From contig NZ_JACHEX010000003.1 of NCBI RefSeq assembly GCF_014201655.1, positions 1 through 64,000 of the forward strand: 64,000 nt of DNA, read 5' to 3'. This DNA is from Thermosipho japonicus (lineage in GTDB: Bacteria > Thermotogota > Thermotogae > Thermotogales > Fervidobacteriaceae). Below are positions 46,092 through 55,815 of this stretch, piece after piece; positions within the stretch are counted from its first letter, which is position 1; every line of letters begins with the position of its first letter. A model generated the notes under the pieces. The model searched no databases. It saw only the letters and a list, made by a program, of their open reading frames with translations, and was not told where the DNA came from. The position numbers were made by a program, and so were the translations under genes.

Positions 46092-46509
46092 ATTCTTCCA
46101 ACCACCAATATATCAAACCTTCCTGGTATTTTTCATCTAAACCATATAATACCCAATGCAGTAACTCATGAAGAAGAACTTTCTCATATACTCCTTTTTT
46201 CTTCAAGATATTTATCGGCTGCAAAATTATCTTAAAATCAAAATATACTCCACCTACGCTATAGGGCATTCCTGTAACTTTGTTAAATTCCTGCAACGAC
46301 CTACTTTCAAATATAGCTACGGATCTTTTAGGAATAGTAATACTTGCCTCGCTTAAAAATTCATCTAACTTTATTAATACCGTATCTGGAATTTGTTTTT
46401 CAAACAAAATTTGACTATTTAATAACAAAGGTATCAATATGAGAGATAGCGTAAGTATCCTCGTAGTACATATTGTAAACGTATGTAGGCTTTTTAATAT
46501 ATTTTCCAC
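46009..46509 (-). CDS. Small secreted HExxH metalloprotease-like protein, overlapping both neighbours
   Basis: Up to 166 residues. A hydrophobic segment (ILTLSLILIPLLLNS) looks like a signal peptide or anchor. H114-E115-x-x-H118 in LLHELLHWVLYG is a zincin motif, and the nearby acidic WWLEEYDRKE could supply a third ligand. The exact start is uncertain; if ATG 46509 is used the gene overlaps the 3' end of the macroglobulin gene by 95 bp. It overlaps DUF1175 by 83 bp. Small HExxH proteins beside a protease-trapping macroglobulin may be a processing enzyme (inference). Confidence 0.65.
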   Translation of the reverse strand: MENILKSLHTFTICTTRILTLSLILIPLLLNSQILFEKQIPDTVLIKLDEFLSEASITIPKRSVAIFESRSLQEFNKVTGMPYSVGGVYFDFKIILQPINILKKKGVYEKVLLHELLHWVLYGLDEKYQEGLIYWWLEEYDRKEVEDFLNVFDGNLHNFIISHWNE

Positions 46510-49500
46510 TAGAAGTCACTCTCCAGTAATATGTAAGTTTTCCAGGAGTAAGGTATCTAATAAAAAATGCTACCCTATCTTTTCTTACATCCCTATAGCT
46601 GTACCATATATTATTATCTTCATACCATCTATACGAAAATTTACTGTAATACTCCGGTGTTTTTTCATAGTAATATTTATTAACCTGGGCACATGCAGGA
46701 AGATATTCTTCAACCACTAAATATTCTCCGGTGCCATCAATGGTAATTTGCGTCTTTAAAAAGTTACCTTTTTGAATTTCAAAATTATCATTTTCTACAA
46801 ATTGAATTTCATAGTATCCTTTATCAAAACTATACTCATTTCCTACAAATTTAAACGGTCCTTTTACAACCAACTTCCCATTTTCAAAAGAAAGTGGTGT
46901 ACCTTCTTTCAACAACATTGAGATTTCTCTAGGCACTTTTGAAATCAGCACAGGTGTTGAATCAACTAATTCCATACTAATTGGGATCCAACTGCTTTTC
47001 ACTGGTAAAAATGCATCGATATACTCTCCATCGAATAAAAATTCATACCTTTTAAAAATTTCCGTTTTTAACTCTATTCCACGATATTGATCTTCTTTTT
47101 CAATTCTTTCAGTTTGTTTTACTTCAATGAACCCTTCACCACTTACAATTATTTTCCCACCTTCACCTTTAACTTTTATATCACTCTTTATGTCTTTAAA
47201 ACTATTACTCTCAATAATTGCAAGAATAGAAGCAGCTGTATCTTTCGTCGAATACCAGAAGGGGCCGTTCTTTTTCGAAAGAAGATAATTTACCATTTTT
47301 TCTCTTAAATCCGGATATTTACCATCTAAAGACAAAAGTCTTAACGCATAGCTTGTAAGATATACCGAAGAATAAAATCCGTCCGACTCTATATATGCAA
47401 AATTTTCCCCAACTTTTGCATATTTTAATATCTTTTCTGGGGTGGTAAATATTTCATCAATAATATTTTTTGCTTTAAAGTCTACTTTTTCTCCGTATAA
47501 TTTTAATACAAACACTGCATAGCCATTTAGCTCTTGTTTTTTTAAATAATCTATTGCTTCGTCCAAAGAAACTTGTGGAAAATAATAACCATTTTGTTTT
47601 GCATAATATAATCCTTCTAAAACATAGCTAGTCATATAAACGTCACTTTTATCATTAGACCACCAACCCCAACCACCATCTCTATGCTGCAATTTTAAAA
47701 TTCTCTGAAGTCCCTTTAAAACTATGTCATCAATGTCTTTTCTTTCCAATATTTTCTTTGCAACCAAAGCCGGATAAAAAGAACTCATAGTCTGTTCAGT
47801 ACAACCGTAAGGATAAGTTATTAACTTCTCAATAGATTCAGCAAGTAAGTCTTTTAAATTACTTATAACCTTTATAGCTACATCTTTTTCAAATTCCATT
47901 TTACTTTTTACCTTTAAAACTTTACTAGATGTTTTTTTAATATAAGATGTATTCACAGGCACTTTAATCTTTATAGCATCATGCTCATCATTTAAAGTTG
48001 CTTCCAAAATAAGTTCTACATTTTCCCCGCTAACACCCTTAAGCGAAAATGGTATTCTTAAATCACGTTCTATATTAAAAATACCTCTTTCAAAAGTTGA
48101 ATTTGCATTTTTGACACTCAACCTTACATTAACTTTTCCTGGTTTTCCCGTATAATTTTTTACATAAATTACACAATCTGGCTGATCATTGTTTGTTAAA
48201 AACTCTGGAACAAATAATTTTACCTCAAATGGCTTTGTAACTACAAATGTTGCACTTCCCTCTGCAATGTAGTCACTCGAGATTTCATATGCCAGAACTC
48301 TCCATTTTGTTATGCTGTCTGGTACTTTCACAGCTAAATTTTCTTCAAAAAGATTAGGATTCCAGTACAAAGTTTCTGGAAAATATTCTCTTATATTTTT
48401 CTCTTCTGATTCCTTTGTACTTGCAAATATATGCTTTTCTTTTTTATCTTCAAATCGGCTTAGATAGTCTAAATAAATATATTTTGAAGAGCTATAGGCT
48501 TCAAAAGTAGCATAGTAAAGCTTTGGATATAAATCATTCATAATAGATCCCCTATCAGATAAAAGATAGAGACCTTCATCGGCAATACTTACTACTTTCA
48601 ATGATTTTGAATCTTTAAAAGAAACCTTAGCAAATTCTCCTGGTTTATAAGTATTTTTATTTGTCTTTATTTCTAATTTTTTTACTCTATCATGTAAAAT
48701 ATTTATCTTGATATTATCATTAAATTTTAAACCGTAAAAAGAAATAAAATATCCATCCGATATTTCATCTTTTGGAATATTAATTTCTATAGTTTCCTGC
48801 TTTTTGTCTATGATCTTAAAAGTATCAATATTTGTGCCACCGACAACAAGTACTCCAACATCGCCTTTCGGATCCACCGTTATTTTTATTTTTCCACCTG
48901 GTTCTATACTATTTTTATCAACAACTAATATTCCTGTATTACTTTCCCTGTATCTTTTAAATACTAACTTGCTTTCTTTTCCAAATTGAACTTCGACATA
49001 CCACGTATCTTTCGGTAAATTTAATAAACCTTTCCCATCTATTACTCTTATATATTCTTCCTTTTCATTTACTTTAATCAAAGCAACTCCATTTAGTGGT
49101 GTGCCCGAAAGATCAGTTATGTACAAATTCAACTTATTGTTATTTATATTTGCATCTATATTTACATTGTCTTTTTTTACATCTATAAAAACTTGTTTTT
49201 CATATTGTCTTCCTGAATCATCCACTACAAGAGACTGTATACGATAATATCCACCTTCTTTTAGATATAATCCATACAATGCTTGACCATTTTCATCTGT
49301 TACTGCTTTAGTCTTATTAATTAACCTTCCGTCTCTAAAAGCATAAAAAAGAACTTGTGCCGTTTTTACTGGATCTCCATTTAAATATCTTGCAGAAAGT
49401 TTTACGTTAACAGTTTGTCCTACAATAGATTGTGTGGCAGAAGGAGTAAGCTTTATTGTGTAAGTAGGTTTTACATAATCTTGCAATAGAAAGTAGTGAT

Positions 49501-50329
49501 AACCTAAAGTTTTTTCTTTTTCTTCTATTGTTAATACATAATTTCCAGTCATTATCTCATCTGTTGTCTTATATTCAAACGATATTCCCCCAAAGTCATC
49601 CGTATTAAACTCTTGAGAAAAAATCTCATTTGAAAATGGATCTCTTAAATGTATGTAAACTTTCGACGAATATGGAACGTATTTACTACCTTCTCTTTTA
49701 AATAAATTAACCCTGAACCTCAATACATCACCAGGTTTATAAATAGGCTTATCTGAGAACACCAAAACCTTTTTTTCTGAATAAGGATTATAGCTAGAAT
49801 ACCTTGATATAAACACAACGTTGTTTTCATAAAAAAAGACTTTTCCTTTGTATTTTTCTATATCAGCTTTAAAAACAGGTCCTGTAATGCTCCTTAAAAA
49901 ATCATCATCAAAGTAAAAAAGTTTATTTACAAATTTTCCTTCTTTTAAATCGTACACTGAAAAATAAAATTCTTTATCATTGCCAGCTATGAAAGCTTCA
50001 TAGCTGGTAAGAAAAAATAAATTGGAAATATATTTATCTTTTCCATCCAAAACAACATAATATGCCCCTGGATTTTGTGGAAGAATTATCGAAAATACTT
50101 TTTCATCAGACTTTTCAAGCAAAAACCTTACTGATTTTCCATTTTTTAAATCCTTTTTAAATATCTCCTTTGTTATATCAAACTTATATACTCTTACTGA
50201 AACAGGCTCATCTGAGTAAAACGATATAGTTCGATTTGGATAAAGTAAAACATCTGGTGTTCTAAAGTAGGTATAAGAAAATAAAAGAGCTACGACTGTT
50301 AATAAGAAAAATACAAAAAGCTTTTTCAT
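46415..50329 (-). CDS. Bacterial alpha-2-macroglobulin (YfaS/MagD-like)
   Basis: About 1304 residues. ATG 50329 follows GGAGGT and begins a signal peptide (MKKLFVFFLLTVVALLFS) without lipobox. Macroglobulin-type beta domains are recognisable (KPIYKPGDVLRFRV, LTDSGQ-like and KPFEVKLFVPEFLTNND). The thioester motif YGCTEQ has Cys at about 843, so it can covalently trap proteases. An alpha-helical terpenoid-toroid-like region follows (LQHRDGGWGWW). It should reside in the periplasm or toga space. Downstream are overlapping HExxH and DUF1175 genes. No PBP1C gene is adjacent, unlike the type I clusters. Confidence 0.93.
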   Translation of the reverse strand: MKKLFVFFLLTVVALLFSYTYFRTPDVLLYPNRTISFYSDEPVSVRVYKFDITKEIFKKDLKNGKSVRFLLEKSDEKVFSIILPQNPGAYYVVLDGKDKYISNLFFLTSYEAFIAGNDKEFYFSVYDLKEGKFVNKLFYFDDDFLRSITGPVFKADIEKYKGKVFFYENNVVFISRYSSYNPYSEKKVLVFSDKPIYKPGDVLRFRVNLFKREGSKYVPYSSKVYIHLRDPFSNEIFSQEFNTDDFGGISFEYKTTDEIMTGNYVLTIEEKEKTLGYHYFLLQDYVKPTYTIKLTPSATQSIVGQTVNVKLSARYLNGDPVKTAQVLFYAFRDGRLINKTKAVTDENGQALYGLYLKEGGYYRIQSLVVDDSGRQYEKQVFIDVKKDNVNIDANINNNKLNLYITDLSGTPLNGVALIKVNEKEEYIRVIDGKGLLNLPKDTWYVEVQFGKESKLVFKRYRESNTGILVVDKNSIEPGGKIKITVDPKGDVGVLVVGGTNIDTFKIIDKKQETIEINIPKDEISDGYFISFYGLKFNDNIKINILHDRVKKLEIKTNKNTYKPGEFAKVSFKDSKSLKVVSIADEGLYLLSDRGSIMNDLYPKLYYATFEAYSSSKYIYLDYLSRFEDKKEKHIFASTKESEEKNIREYFPETLYWNPNLFEENLAVKVPDSITKWRVLAYEISSDYIAEGSATFVVTKPFEVKLFVPEFLTNNDQPDCVIYVKNYTGKPGKVNVRLSVKNANSTFERGIFNIERDLRIPFSLKGVSGENVELILEATLNDEHDAIKIKVPVNTSYIKKTSSKVLKVKSKMEFEKDVAIKVISNLKDLLAESIEKLITYPYGCTEQTMSSFYPALVAKKILERKDIDDIVLKGLQRILKLQHRDGGWGWWSNDKSDVYMTSYVLEGLYYAKQNGYYFPQVSLDEAIDYLKKQELNGYAVFVLKLYGEKVDFKAKNIIDEIFTTPEKILKYAKVGENFAYIESDGFYSSVYLTSYALRLLSLDGKYPDLREKMVNYLLSKKNGPFWYSTKDTAASILAIIESNSFKDIKSDIKVKGEGGKIIVSGEGFIEVKQTERIEKEDQYRGIELKTEIFKRYEFLFDGEYIDAFLPVKSSWIPISMELVDSTPVLISKVPREISMLLKEGTPLSFENGKLVVKGPFKFVGNEYSFDKGYYEIQFVENDNFEIQKGNFLKTQITIDGTGEYLVVEEYLPACAQVNKYYYEKTPEYYSKFSYRWYEDNNIWYSYRDVRKDRVAFFIRYLTPGKLTYYWRVTSSGKYIKKPTYVYNMYYEDTYAISHIDTFVIK

Positions 50330-50664
50330 ATTATTACCTCCATTAACTTGATAACACAAAACCATTATACAACTTTTTTAATAGAAAAATTAATTTTTTC
50401 TAGCTTAATATATCTTAATATTTCCAAAAATAAATTAAATACACATTTAATAAAATCTTTTTGAGAATTTTAATTTTGTTCTTTACATATTTAAAACCAA
50501 ATTAATTTTCATGTAATTTAGATATTGTTACTCCTCTTTAATTATAGTTTATTATTAATAATATCATTTTTAAAACTCTTAATTTCTGTAAAATTCATAC
50601 TTTTTCTTATTAATTTAAATTATTGTATAATTAATCCGCAACTCAAAAAAAGGAGGGATTGAAA
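50330..50664. other. AT-rich divergent intergenic region
   Basis: Carries the divergent start regions of the macroglobulin gene and the ABC binding-protein gene. A TATAAT at 50626-50631 (plus strand) lies 33 bp before the binding-protein ATG. I see no further gene or repeat. Confidence 0.5.
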
Positions 50665-51978
50665 ATGAAAAAGCTGTTGGTTTTAATTCTTGTTGTGATA
50701 AGTATACTCAGTTTTTCTAAGGTAACTATTGAATTTTGGCATGCTATGAGTGGCTGGAGAATTGAGCTTCTTGAAAACATGGCTAAAGAATTTATGGCAA
50801 CTCACCCAGATATTCAAGTAAATGTTCAGTACACAGGTTCTTACAGGGATACATTCAACAAAACAATTGCAGCTGTAAAAGCTGGAAATGCTCCGCATGT
50901 TGTACAAATATATGATATCGGTACAAGAGCTATGATCGATGGAAACATAGCTGTTCCAATAGGAGACCTTATTGCCAAAGATCCAAGTATTGATTTAGGA
51001 GCTTTCTTGCCTCAAGTTCTAAATTATTACACAGTTAACGGAAAACTCTATTCTATGCCATTTAATTCTTCAAATGCAATTTTATTCTACAACAAAACTT
51101 TCTTTAAAGAAGCAGGATTAGATCCAAATAGACCACCTAGAACCTTTGATGAATTAATCGAATATAGCAGAAAGTTGGTCAAAAAGGATAAAGATGGAAA
51201 TATTATTAGATATGGACTAACTTGGCCAACACACTCTTGGTTCTTTGAACAACTTATGGCTGTTCAGGACGCACCACTTGTTAATTACGATAATGGTAGA
51301 GGAGATAAAAGACCTACCGAGGCTGTATTCAACAGTCAAGCAGGTAAGAATATTTTTGAACTGCTTGCAAAGATGACTAAAGAAGGGTTATTAATAAACA
51401 CAAAGAGAGAAGATTGGAGTGGGGCAAGACAGATATTCCTTTCTGGTAAAGCTGCTATGTTACTTTATTCAACTTCAGATGTCAAATTTATAACTGAGAC
51501 CGCAAAGGAAAATGGGTGGGAAGTTGGAACTGCATTCTTGCCAAAACCAAGCCTTTCAGTCCAAGGTGGTGTTGTAATAGGTGGAGGTTCACTTTGGATT
51601 CTTAAGAACCATCCAAAAGAAGAAATCGATGCTGCATGGGAATTTGTAAAATGGATGACAGAACCAGCACAACAAATTAAGTGGCACCTTGAAACTGGTT
51701 ACTTCCCTGTAAGAAAAGATGCTTTAGAACAGCTTTTAATGGAAGGATTTTACGCTGATCATCCAAATTACTTAACAGCCATATTCCAACTCCTTCTTTC
51801 AAAACAAACACCTAATACAAATGGTGCAATTATTGGTGTATTCCCAGAAACAAGAGAAATTATAGAAACAGCATACGAAAAAGTTATAAACGGTGAAATG
51901 ACAGTTGATCAAGCTCTTGATTGGGCAGCAGATCAAGTTACAAGAGCATTGAAGAAATACAATAGACTATATGAATAA
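50665..51978 (+). CDS. ABC transporter substrate-binding protein (UgpB-like, family 1)
   Basis: 437 residues. ATG 50665 is used; the upstream TTG is less likely since GGAGGG sits 7 bases before the ATG. Signal peptide KKLLVLILVVISILSFS, no lipobox Cys. TIEFWHAMSGWR, VVQIYDIGTRAMID and LYSMPFNSSNAILFYNKTFF are close to the UgpB sn-glycerol-3-phosphate group, though sugars are also possible. First in an importer operon with two permeases and no ATPase. A hairpin follows the gene. Confidence 0.88.
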   Translation: MKKLLVLILVVISILSFSKVTIEFWHAMSGWRIELLENMAKEFMATHPDIQVNVQYTGSYRDTFNKTIAAVKAGNAPHVVQIYDIGTRAMIDGNIAVPIGDLIAKDPSIDLGAFLPQVLNYYTVNGKLYSMPFNSSNAILFYNKTFFKEAGLDPNRPPRTFDELIEYSRKLVKKDKDGNIIRYGLTWPTHSWFFEQLMAVQDAPLVNYDNGRGDKRPTEAVFNSQAGKNIFELLAKMTKEGLLINTKREDWSGARQIFLSGKAAMLLYSTSDVKFITETAKENGWEVGTAFLPKPSLSVQGGVVIGGGSLWILKNHPKEEIDAAWEFVKWMTEPAQQIKWHLETGYFPVRKDALEQLLMEGFYADHPNYLTAIFQLLLSKQTPNTNGAIIGVFPETREIIETAYEKVINGEMTVDQALDWAADQVTRALKKYNRLYE

Positions 51979-52003
51979 TAAGTTCTTTCAATAATCTTTA
52001 GAT

Positions 52004-52027
52004 GCGCCTCCTTTTTGGGGGCGCTTT
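52004..52027 (+). terminator. Attenuator hairpin between binding-protein and permease genes
   Basis: The stem GCGCCTCC / GGGGGCGC is followed by TTTTA. Its position suits lowering permease mRNA relative to the binding protein. Confidence 0.7.
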
Positions 52028-52049
52028 TATAGAAATAGGAGGTGTTGTC

Positions 52050-52916
52050 TTGAGAAAACTAACACCATATCTTTTGTTAGTTCCAACCTTTTTAATAATC
52101 ATTCTTTTTATCTATTTTCCAGCCTTTAATTCTTTTAAATTAAGCTTCTTTCAAGAATCTTTCTTTGGAGATAAATCTATTTTTGTTGGGCTAGACAATT
52201 ATATTGATTTATTTACCGATAGTGAGTATTATAAAGTTTTAAAAACAACTTTTATTTACTCACTTTCTAGTGTTGGTATTACGATATTTCTTGCATTTCT
52301 AATCGCACAACTTTTAGTTAAAAATTTACCTGGTACTAGAATTTTTAGAACTTTAATGTTTTCACCATACGCTGTTTCACCAGCAATTTCTGCAACCCTC
52401 TGGTCCATGATGTTTACTCCAACTGCAGGTCTATTGAGCTACCTTTTTCAAGTTATTTTTCATATTGACGTTGACTGGTTAACAACCGTTCCATACGCTA
52501 TGATCGCACTAATAGCAGCAACCGTATGGAAAATGCTTCCATTTGATCTAATTTTTTATATTGCTGCTCTTCAAAATATTCCAGATTCAATTTTAGAATC
52601 TTCCCTCATTGATGGGGCAAATCCTTGGACTAGAATGTGGAAAATCAAATTTCCACTTGTAACTCCTATTACTTTCTATTTATTTATAATGAACTTTACC
52701 ACAACTATGTTTTCTTCATTTGGAATTATAGATATTATGACTCGAGGAGGTCCACTAGGAAGTACAACCACAATGATTTACAGGTTATATCTAGATGGAT
52801 TTGCTTTTCAAGACAACGGTCTTGCGGCTGCTGAATCAGTAGTAATGTTTGGTGTAATGTCAGTAATTACATATCTTTACTTTAGATTCGTTGAAAAAGG
52901 TGTACATTATCAGTGA
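52050..52916 (+). CDS. ABC transporter permease (MalF/UgpA-like)
   Basis: 288 residues. I start at TTG 52050 because GGAGGTG lies 7 bases upstream and the first membrane helix (YLLLVPTFLIIILFIYFPAF) follows at once; the longer frame runs through the attenuator hairpin. Six membrane helices and the EAA-loop ESSLIDGANPWTRMWKIKFP, which contacts the ATPase, are present. Overlaps nothing; the partner permease begins 11 bp later. Confidence 0.9.
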   Translation: MRKLTPYLLLVPTFLIIILFIYFPAFNSFKLSFFQESFFGDKSIFVGLDNYIDLFTDSEYYKVLKTTFIYSLSSVGITIFLAFLIAQLLVKNLPGTRIFRTLMFSPYAVSPAISATLWSMMFTPTAGLLSYLFQVIFHIDVDWLTTVPYAMIALIAATVWKMLPFDLIFYIAALQNIPDSILESSLIDGANPWTRMWKIKFPLVTPITFYLFIMNFTTTMFSSFGIIDIMTRGGPLGSTTTMIYRLYLDGFAFQDNGLAAAESVVMFGVMSVITYLYFRFVEKGVHYQ

Positions 52917-52926
52917 GGTGATAATT

Positions 52927-53760
52927 GTGAATAGAAAAAATAAAGTTTCCTTTATTATTTCAGAAATCATTTTAATATTGGTTACAATTATTATGTTTTC
53001 TCCAATTTTTCTTGCTTTTATGATGAGTTTTATGACCCCCGCTGAAGTATTTAGCTTTCCTCCAAAAATAATACCAAAGAGCTTGTATTGGCAAAACTAC
53101 AAAGAAGCACTGGGGCTTGTTCAACTAGGCAGAATGATAATTAACTCTGCTATAGTCGCTATATTTATAACCATTGGAAAGCTAATAACTGGTATTTTAG
53201 CAGGTTATGCTTTTGCAAATTTTAACTTTAAAGGCAAAAAAGTCGCATTTGCCACTTTGTTTATCACACTATTTCTTCCAGCTGAAACAGTAATGATTGT
53301 CCCTCTTTTCTTGTTAATGAAATCTTTGGGATGGGTAAATACTTATTATGCATTAATAATCCCTTTCACTGCAAGTGCCACAAATACATTTTTAATGAGG
53401 CAACATTTTAGAACTATTCCCATGGAATTAAGCGATGCAGCAAGAATAGACGGTGCAAGTCCAATGCAATACCTTTTCAAGGTTTTACTTCCATTATCAA
53501 AAGCTATGATCGGAGGAGCTGCATTAATTAATTTTGTATATGCCTGGAATATGTATCTATGGCCTCTTGTTGTTACAATGGATGATAAAATGAAGACAGC
53601 ACAAATAGGAGTAAAAATGTTAATTGATGCAGAAGCTGCAAATAATTGGGGAACAATTATGGCAGGTACTATGATTGTTCTTGCACCAACACTTTTAGTA
53701 TTCTTCCTCATTCAAAATCTATTCGTTAAAAGCCTTGTTAGCAGCGGTCTAAAAGGTTAA
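52927..53760 (+). CDS. ABC transporter permease (MalG/UgpE-like)
   Basis: 277 residues. GTG 52927 follows GAGGTG by 7 bases. Six membrane helices, with EAA loop ELSDAARIDGASPMQYLFK. Pairs with the preceding permease to form the channel. The required ATPase (MsmX/UgpC type) must be encoded elsewhere, as is common for shared ATPases. Confidence 0.9.
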   Translation: MNRKNKVSFIISEIILILVTIIMFSPIFLAFMMSFMTPAEVFSFPPKIIPKSLYWQNYKEALGLVQLGRMIINSAIVAIFITIGKLITGILAGYAFANFNFKGKKVAFATLFITLFLPAETVMIVPLFLLMKSLGWVNTYYALIIPFTASATNTFLMRQHFRTIPMELSDAARIDGASPMQYLFKVLLPLSKAMIGGAALINFVYAWNMYLWPLVVTMDDKMKTAQIGVKMLIDAEAANNWGTIMAGTMIVLAPTLLVFFLIQNLFVKSLVSSGLKG

Positions 53761-53791
53761 TTTACATAAAAGCAAAATATTTACAAATAAT

Positions 53792-53825
53792 GGAAATTCC
53801 TGGAAAATACAGGAATTTCCTTTAA
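53792..53825 (+). terminator. Terminator after the ABC importer operon
   Basis: A perfect stem GGAAATTCCTG / CAGGAATTTCC with a seven-base loop is followed by TTTAAATTTT. Confidence 0.85.
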
Positions 53826-53881
53826 ATTTTTTTATTTGATACAATATAAACTGGAAAGTAAAATAAAAAGGATGTGATAGC

Positions 53882-54157
53882 ATTAAAACTCTCATTTTAT
53901 ACGGTACTGCTTTAGGAGTTGTTGATATAAGGGGCATTAAGAAAGTTTTGAACATGTATGAAAAAGTTTTAATATACACAGCTAAAGAACCACAAGGTAA
54001 AGCTAAAGAAATGCTTAAAGACCTTAAAAATGTTGAAGTATTTATAACTTTAAACTTTTACAAAGAGGCAAAGGTCAAAGCAAAAAAACTTGACAATTGC
54101 GAGTTAAAAGATTTAGGAGACTTTGGTGAAAGGGCGATGATGAGAGATCCATGTTAG
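53882..54157 (+). CDS. Small protein of unknown function before the LytS-type kinase, possible ATT start
   Basis: Up to 91 residues. The open frame begins after a stop at 53864-53866 and has no ATG near its beginning. AAGGATGTGAT lies 6-8 bases before an ATT at 53882, giving IKTLILYGTALGVVDIRG as N-terminus; TTG 53948 (69 residues) is the first conventional start. The N-terminal strand and GTALGVVD read like real protein. The gene overlaps the kinase start by 7 bp. I do not recognise the family. It could be a regulator or partner of the sensor kinase (inference). Confidence 0.55.
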   Translation: MKTLILYGTALGVVDIRGIKKVLNMYEKVLIYTAKEPQGKAKEMLKDLKNVEVFITLNFYKEAKVKAKKLDNCELKDLGDFGERAMMRDPC

Positions 54158-55815
54158 AAAACATAAGTTTGATTTTACTTGAAAGGGTTTCTCTAATTTT
54201 AGTAATCACTTATATCACTTTTCAAAGTTACTTCATTAAAAATATTTTTGGTAAAACTTTAGTTGCCAAAAATAGACTAATTTTAGGGATTATCGGAGGA
54301 TTTCTAGGAGTTTTAGGAACAGTTTTTGGGATCAGATATAATGGAGCCATAGTTAATTACAGAGATATTGGGGTTATTTTTGCAGGAATGCTTGGAGGAA
54401 TTCCTGCTGGTTTGATTGCTGCTCTAATATCTTCAATTTTTAGACTTTTTTTAGGTGGCATAACAGTTGTTCCTTGTTTTCTTGGAACCATAACCGCTGG
54501 GTTTATCAGTGGTCTCATATCCCAACTCTATGGAAGAAAACACTTTAGCTTCTTTAGAACACTCTCTTATACCGTATTAATTGAAATCATACATCTAACA
54601 TACGTTCTAGTTATGGTAAAACCATTTTCCCTTGCCTTTGATATAACATTTAAAATACTTTTCCCCATGGTAATAACAAATTCTCTAGGGGTTTCTTTTC
54701 TAAATTACATGATTAAAAATATTGAAGAACAACTGGAACAAACAGCAGAAAACACAATAAACTCAATATTTGTCATCATGGAAAAAAGTTTAAACTCTAT
54801 TGAAGAAGGTTTTAACGAAAAAACCGCAAATTTAATAGCCGAGACAATATTAAATAACACAAATTTTGATGCAGTAGCCATTACAGATAAAAACAAAATA
54901 TTGGCCCACGTAGGAATTGGTAGTGATCATCACGTTCCTGGAATGCCAATACAAACTAATGCAACAAAAAAAGTTATTGAAAGTGGACATGGTTTAAAGG
55001 TTGTTGGGAAGAAAGGAATCAGTTGTTCTGTCCACAATTGTCCGCTTTATTCTGGAATTATAATTCCTTTAACAGACTTAAATAGTGAGCTGATTGGGAC
55101 GTTAAAACTATACTATTCAAAAAGAGGAGAAATTAAACACTCTGACATAATCTTTGGCAAAAAATTAGCTCAGACATTATCACTAATTATTTCTTTGACT
55201 AGAATTAATGAGAGTTTAAAGCTAGCAACTGAAGAAAAACTAAGAGAATTAATGTCCAACCTAAGCCCTCATTTTTTATTTAACACATTAAATGCTATAA
55301 AATACATCTCAAAAAAGGAACCTGATAAGGTAAATTATTTTATTGACAACATCTCTGAATTATTAAGATATACCCTATACGAAAACAAGAAATTTGTCTC
55401 TTTAAAAGATGAAATAAAATTCACAACTAACTATTTGGAATTAATGAAATTAAGGTACAAAGATAAATTAAACTATGAAATAATGGTGAACGTTGAAAAT
55501 ACAATAAAAATTCCACCGTTTATACTACAACCCCTTGTTGAAAACTCTATAAAGCACGGAATGAAGGAAGATGAATTGATAATAAAAGTAAAGGTTGAAA
55601 GTGTAGATGACTATGTAAAAATTTCTGTCGAAGATAATGGTAAAGGCTTTAAATCTCTAAATAAAAAAGGAAAAGGGCTTGAGCTAATACAAAAAAGATT
55701 AAGCTCAATATATGGGGGAAATTATAGTTTTTCTATAAAAAATGGTATCTTTGGTGGTACAATGGTTGAGATAAAAATTAAAACAAGCAGTATGAAAGTT
55801 GGTGAAGTAGTATGA
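54151..55815 (+). CDS. LytS/BtsS-type sensor histidine kinase
   Basis: 554 residues. N-terminal 5TM-5TMR_LYT membrane sensor (about 1-185, with NYRDIGVIFAGMLGGIPAGLIA), a GAF-like domain (about 205-350), then the His-kinase domain with H374 in NLSPHFLFNTLNAIKYI and a HATPase with VENSIKHGMKEDE and VEDNGKGF. It should phosphorylate the LytTR regulator whose start overlaps its stop by 4 bp. In E. coli the related BtsS senses pyruvate; the CstA transporter downstream fits that model (inference). Confidence 0.92.
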   Translation: MLENISLILLERVSLILVITYITFQSYFIKNIFGKTLVAKNRLILGIIGGFLGVLGTVFGIRYNGAIVNYRDIGVIFAGMLGGIPAGLIAALISSIFRLFLGGITVVPCFLGTITAGFISGLISQLYGRKHFSFFRTLSYTVLIEIIHLTYVLVMVKPFSLAFDITFKILFPMVITNSLGVSFLNYMIKNIEEQLEQTAENTINSIFVIMEKSLNSIEEGFNEKTANLIAETILNNTNFDAVAITDKNKILAHVGIGSDHHVPGMPIQTNATKKVIESGHGLKVVGKKGISCSVHNCPLYSGIIIPLTDLNSELIGTLKLYYSKRGEIKHSDIIFGKKLAQTLSLIISLTRINESLKLATEEKLRELMSNLSPHFLFNTLNAIKYISKKEPDKVNYFIDNISELLRYTLYENKKFVSLKDEIKFTTNYLELMKLRYKDKLNYEIMVNVENTIKIPPFILQPLVENSIKHGMKEDELIIKVKVESVDDYVKISVEDNGKGFKSLNKKGKGLELIQKRLSSIYGGNYSFSIKNGIFGGTMVEIKIKTSSMKVGEVV

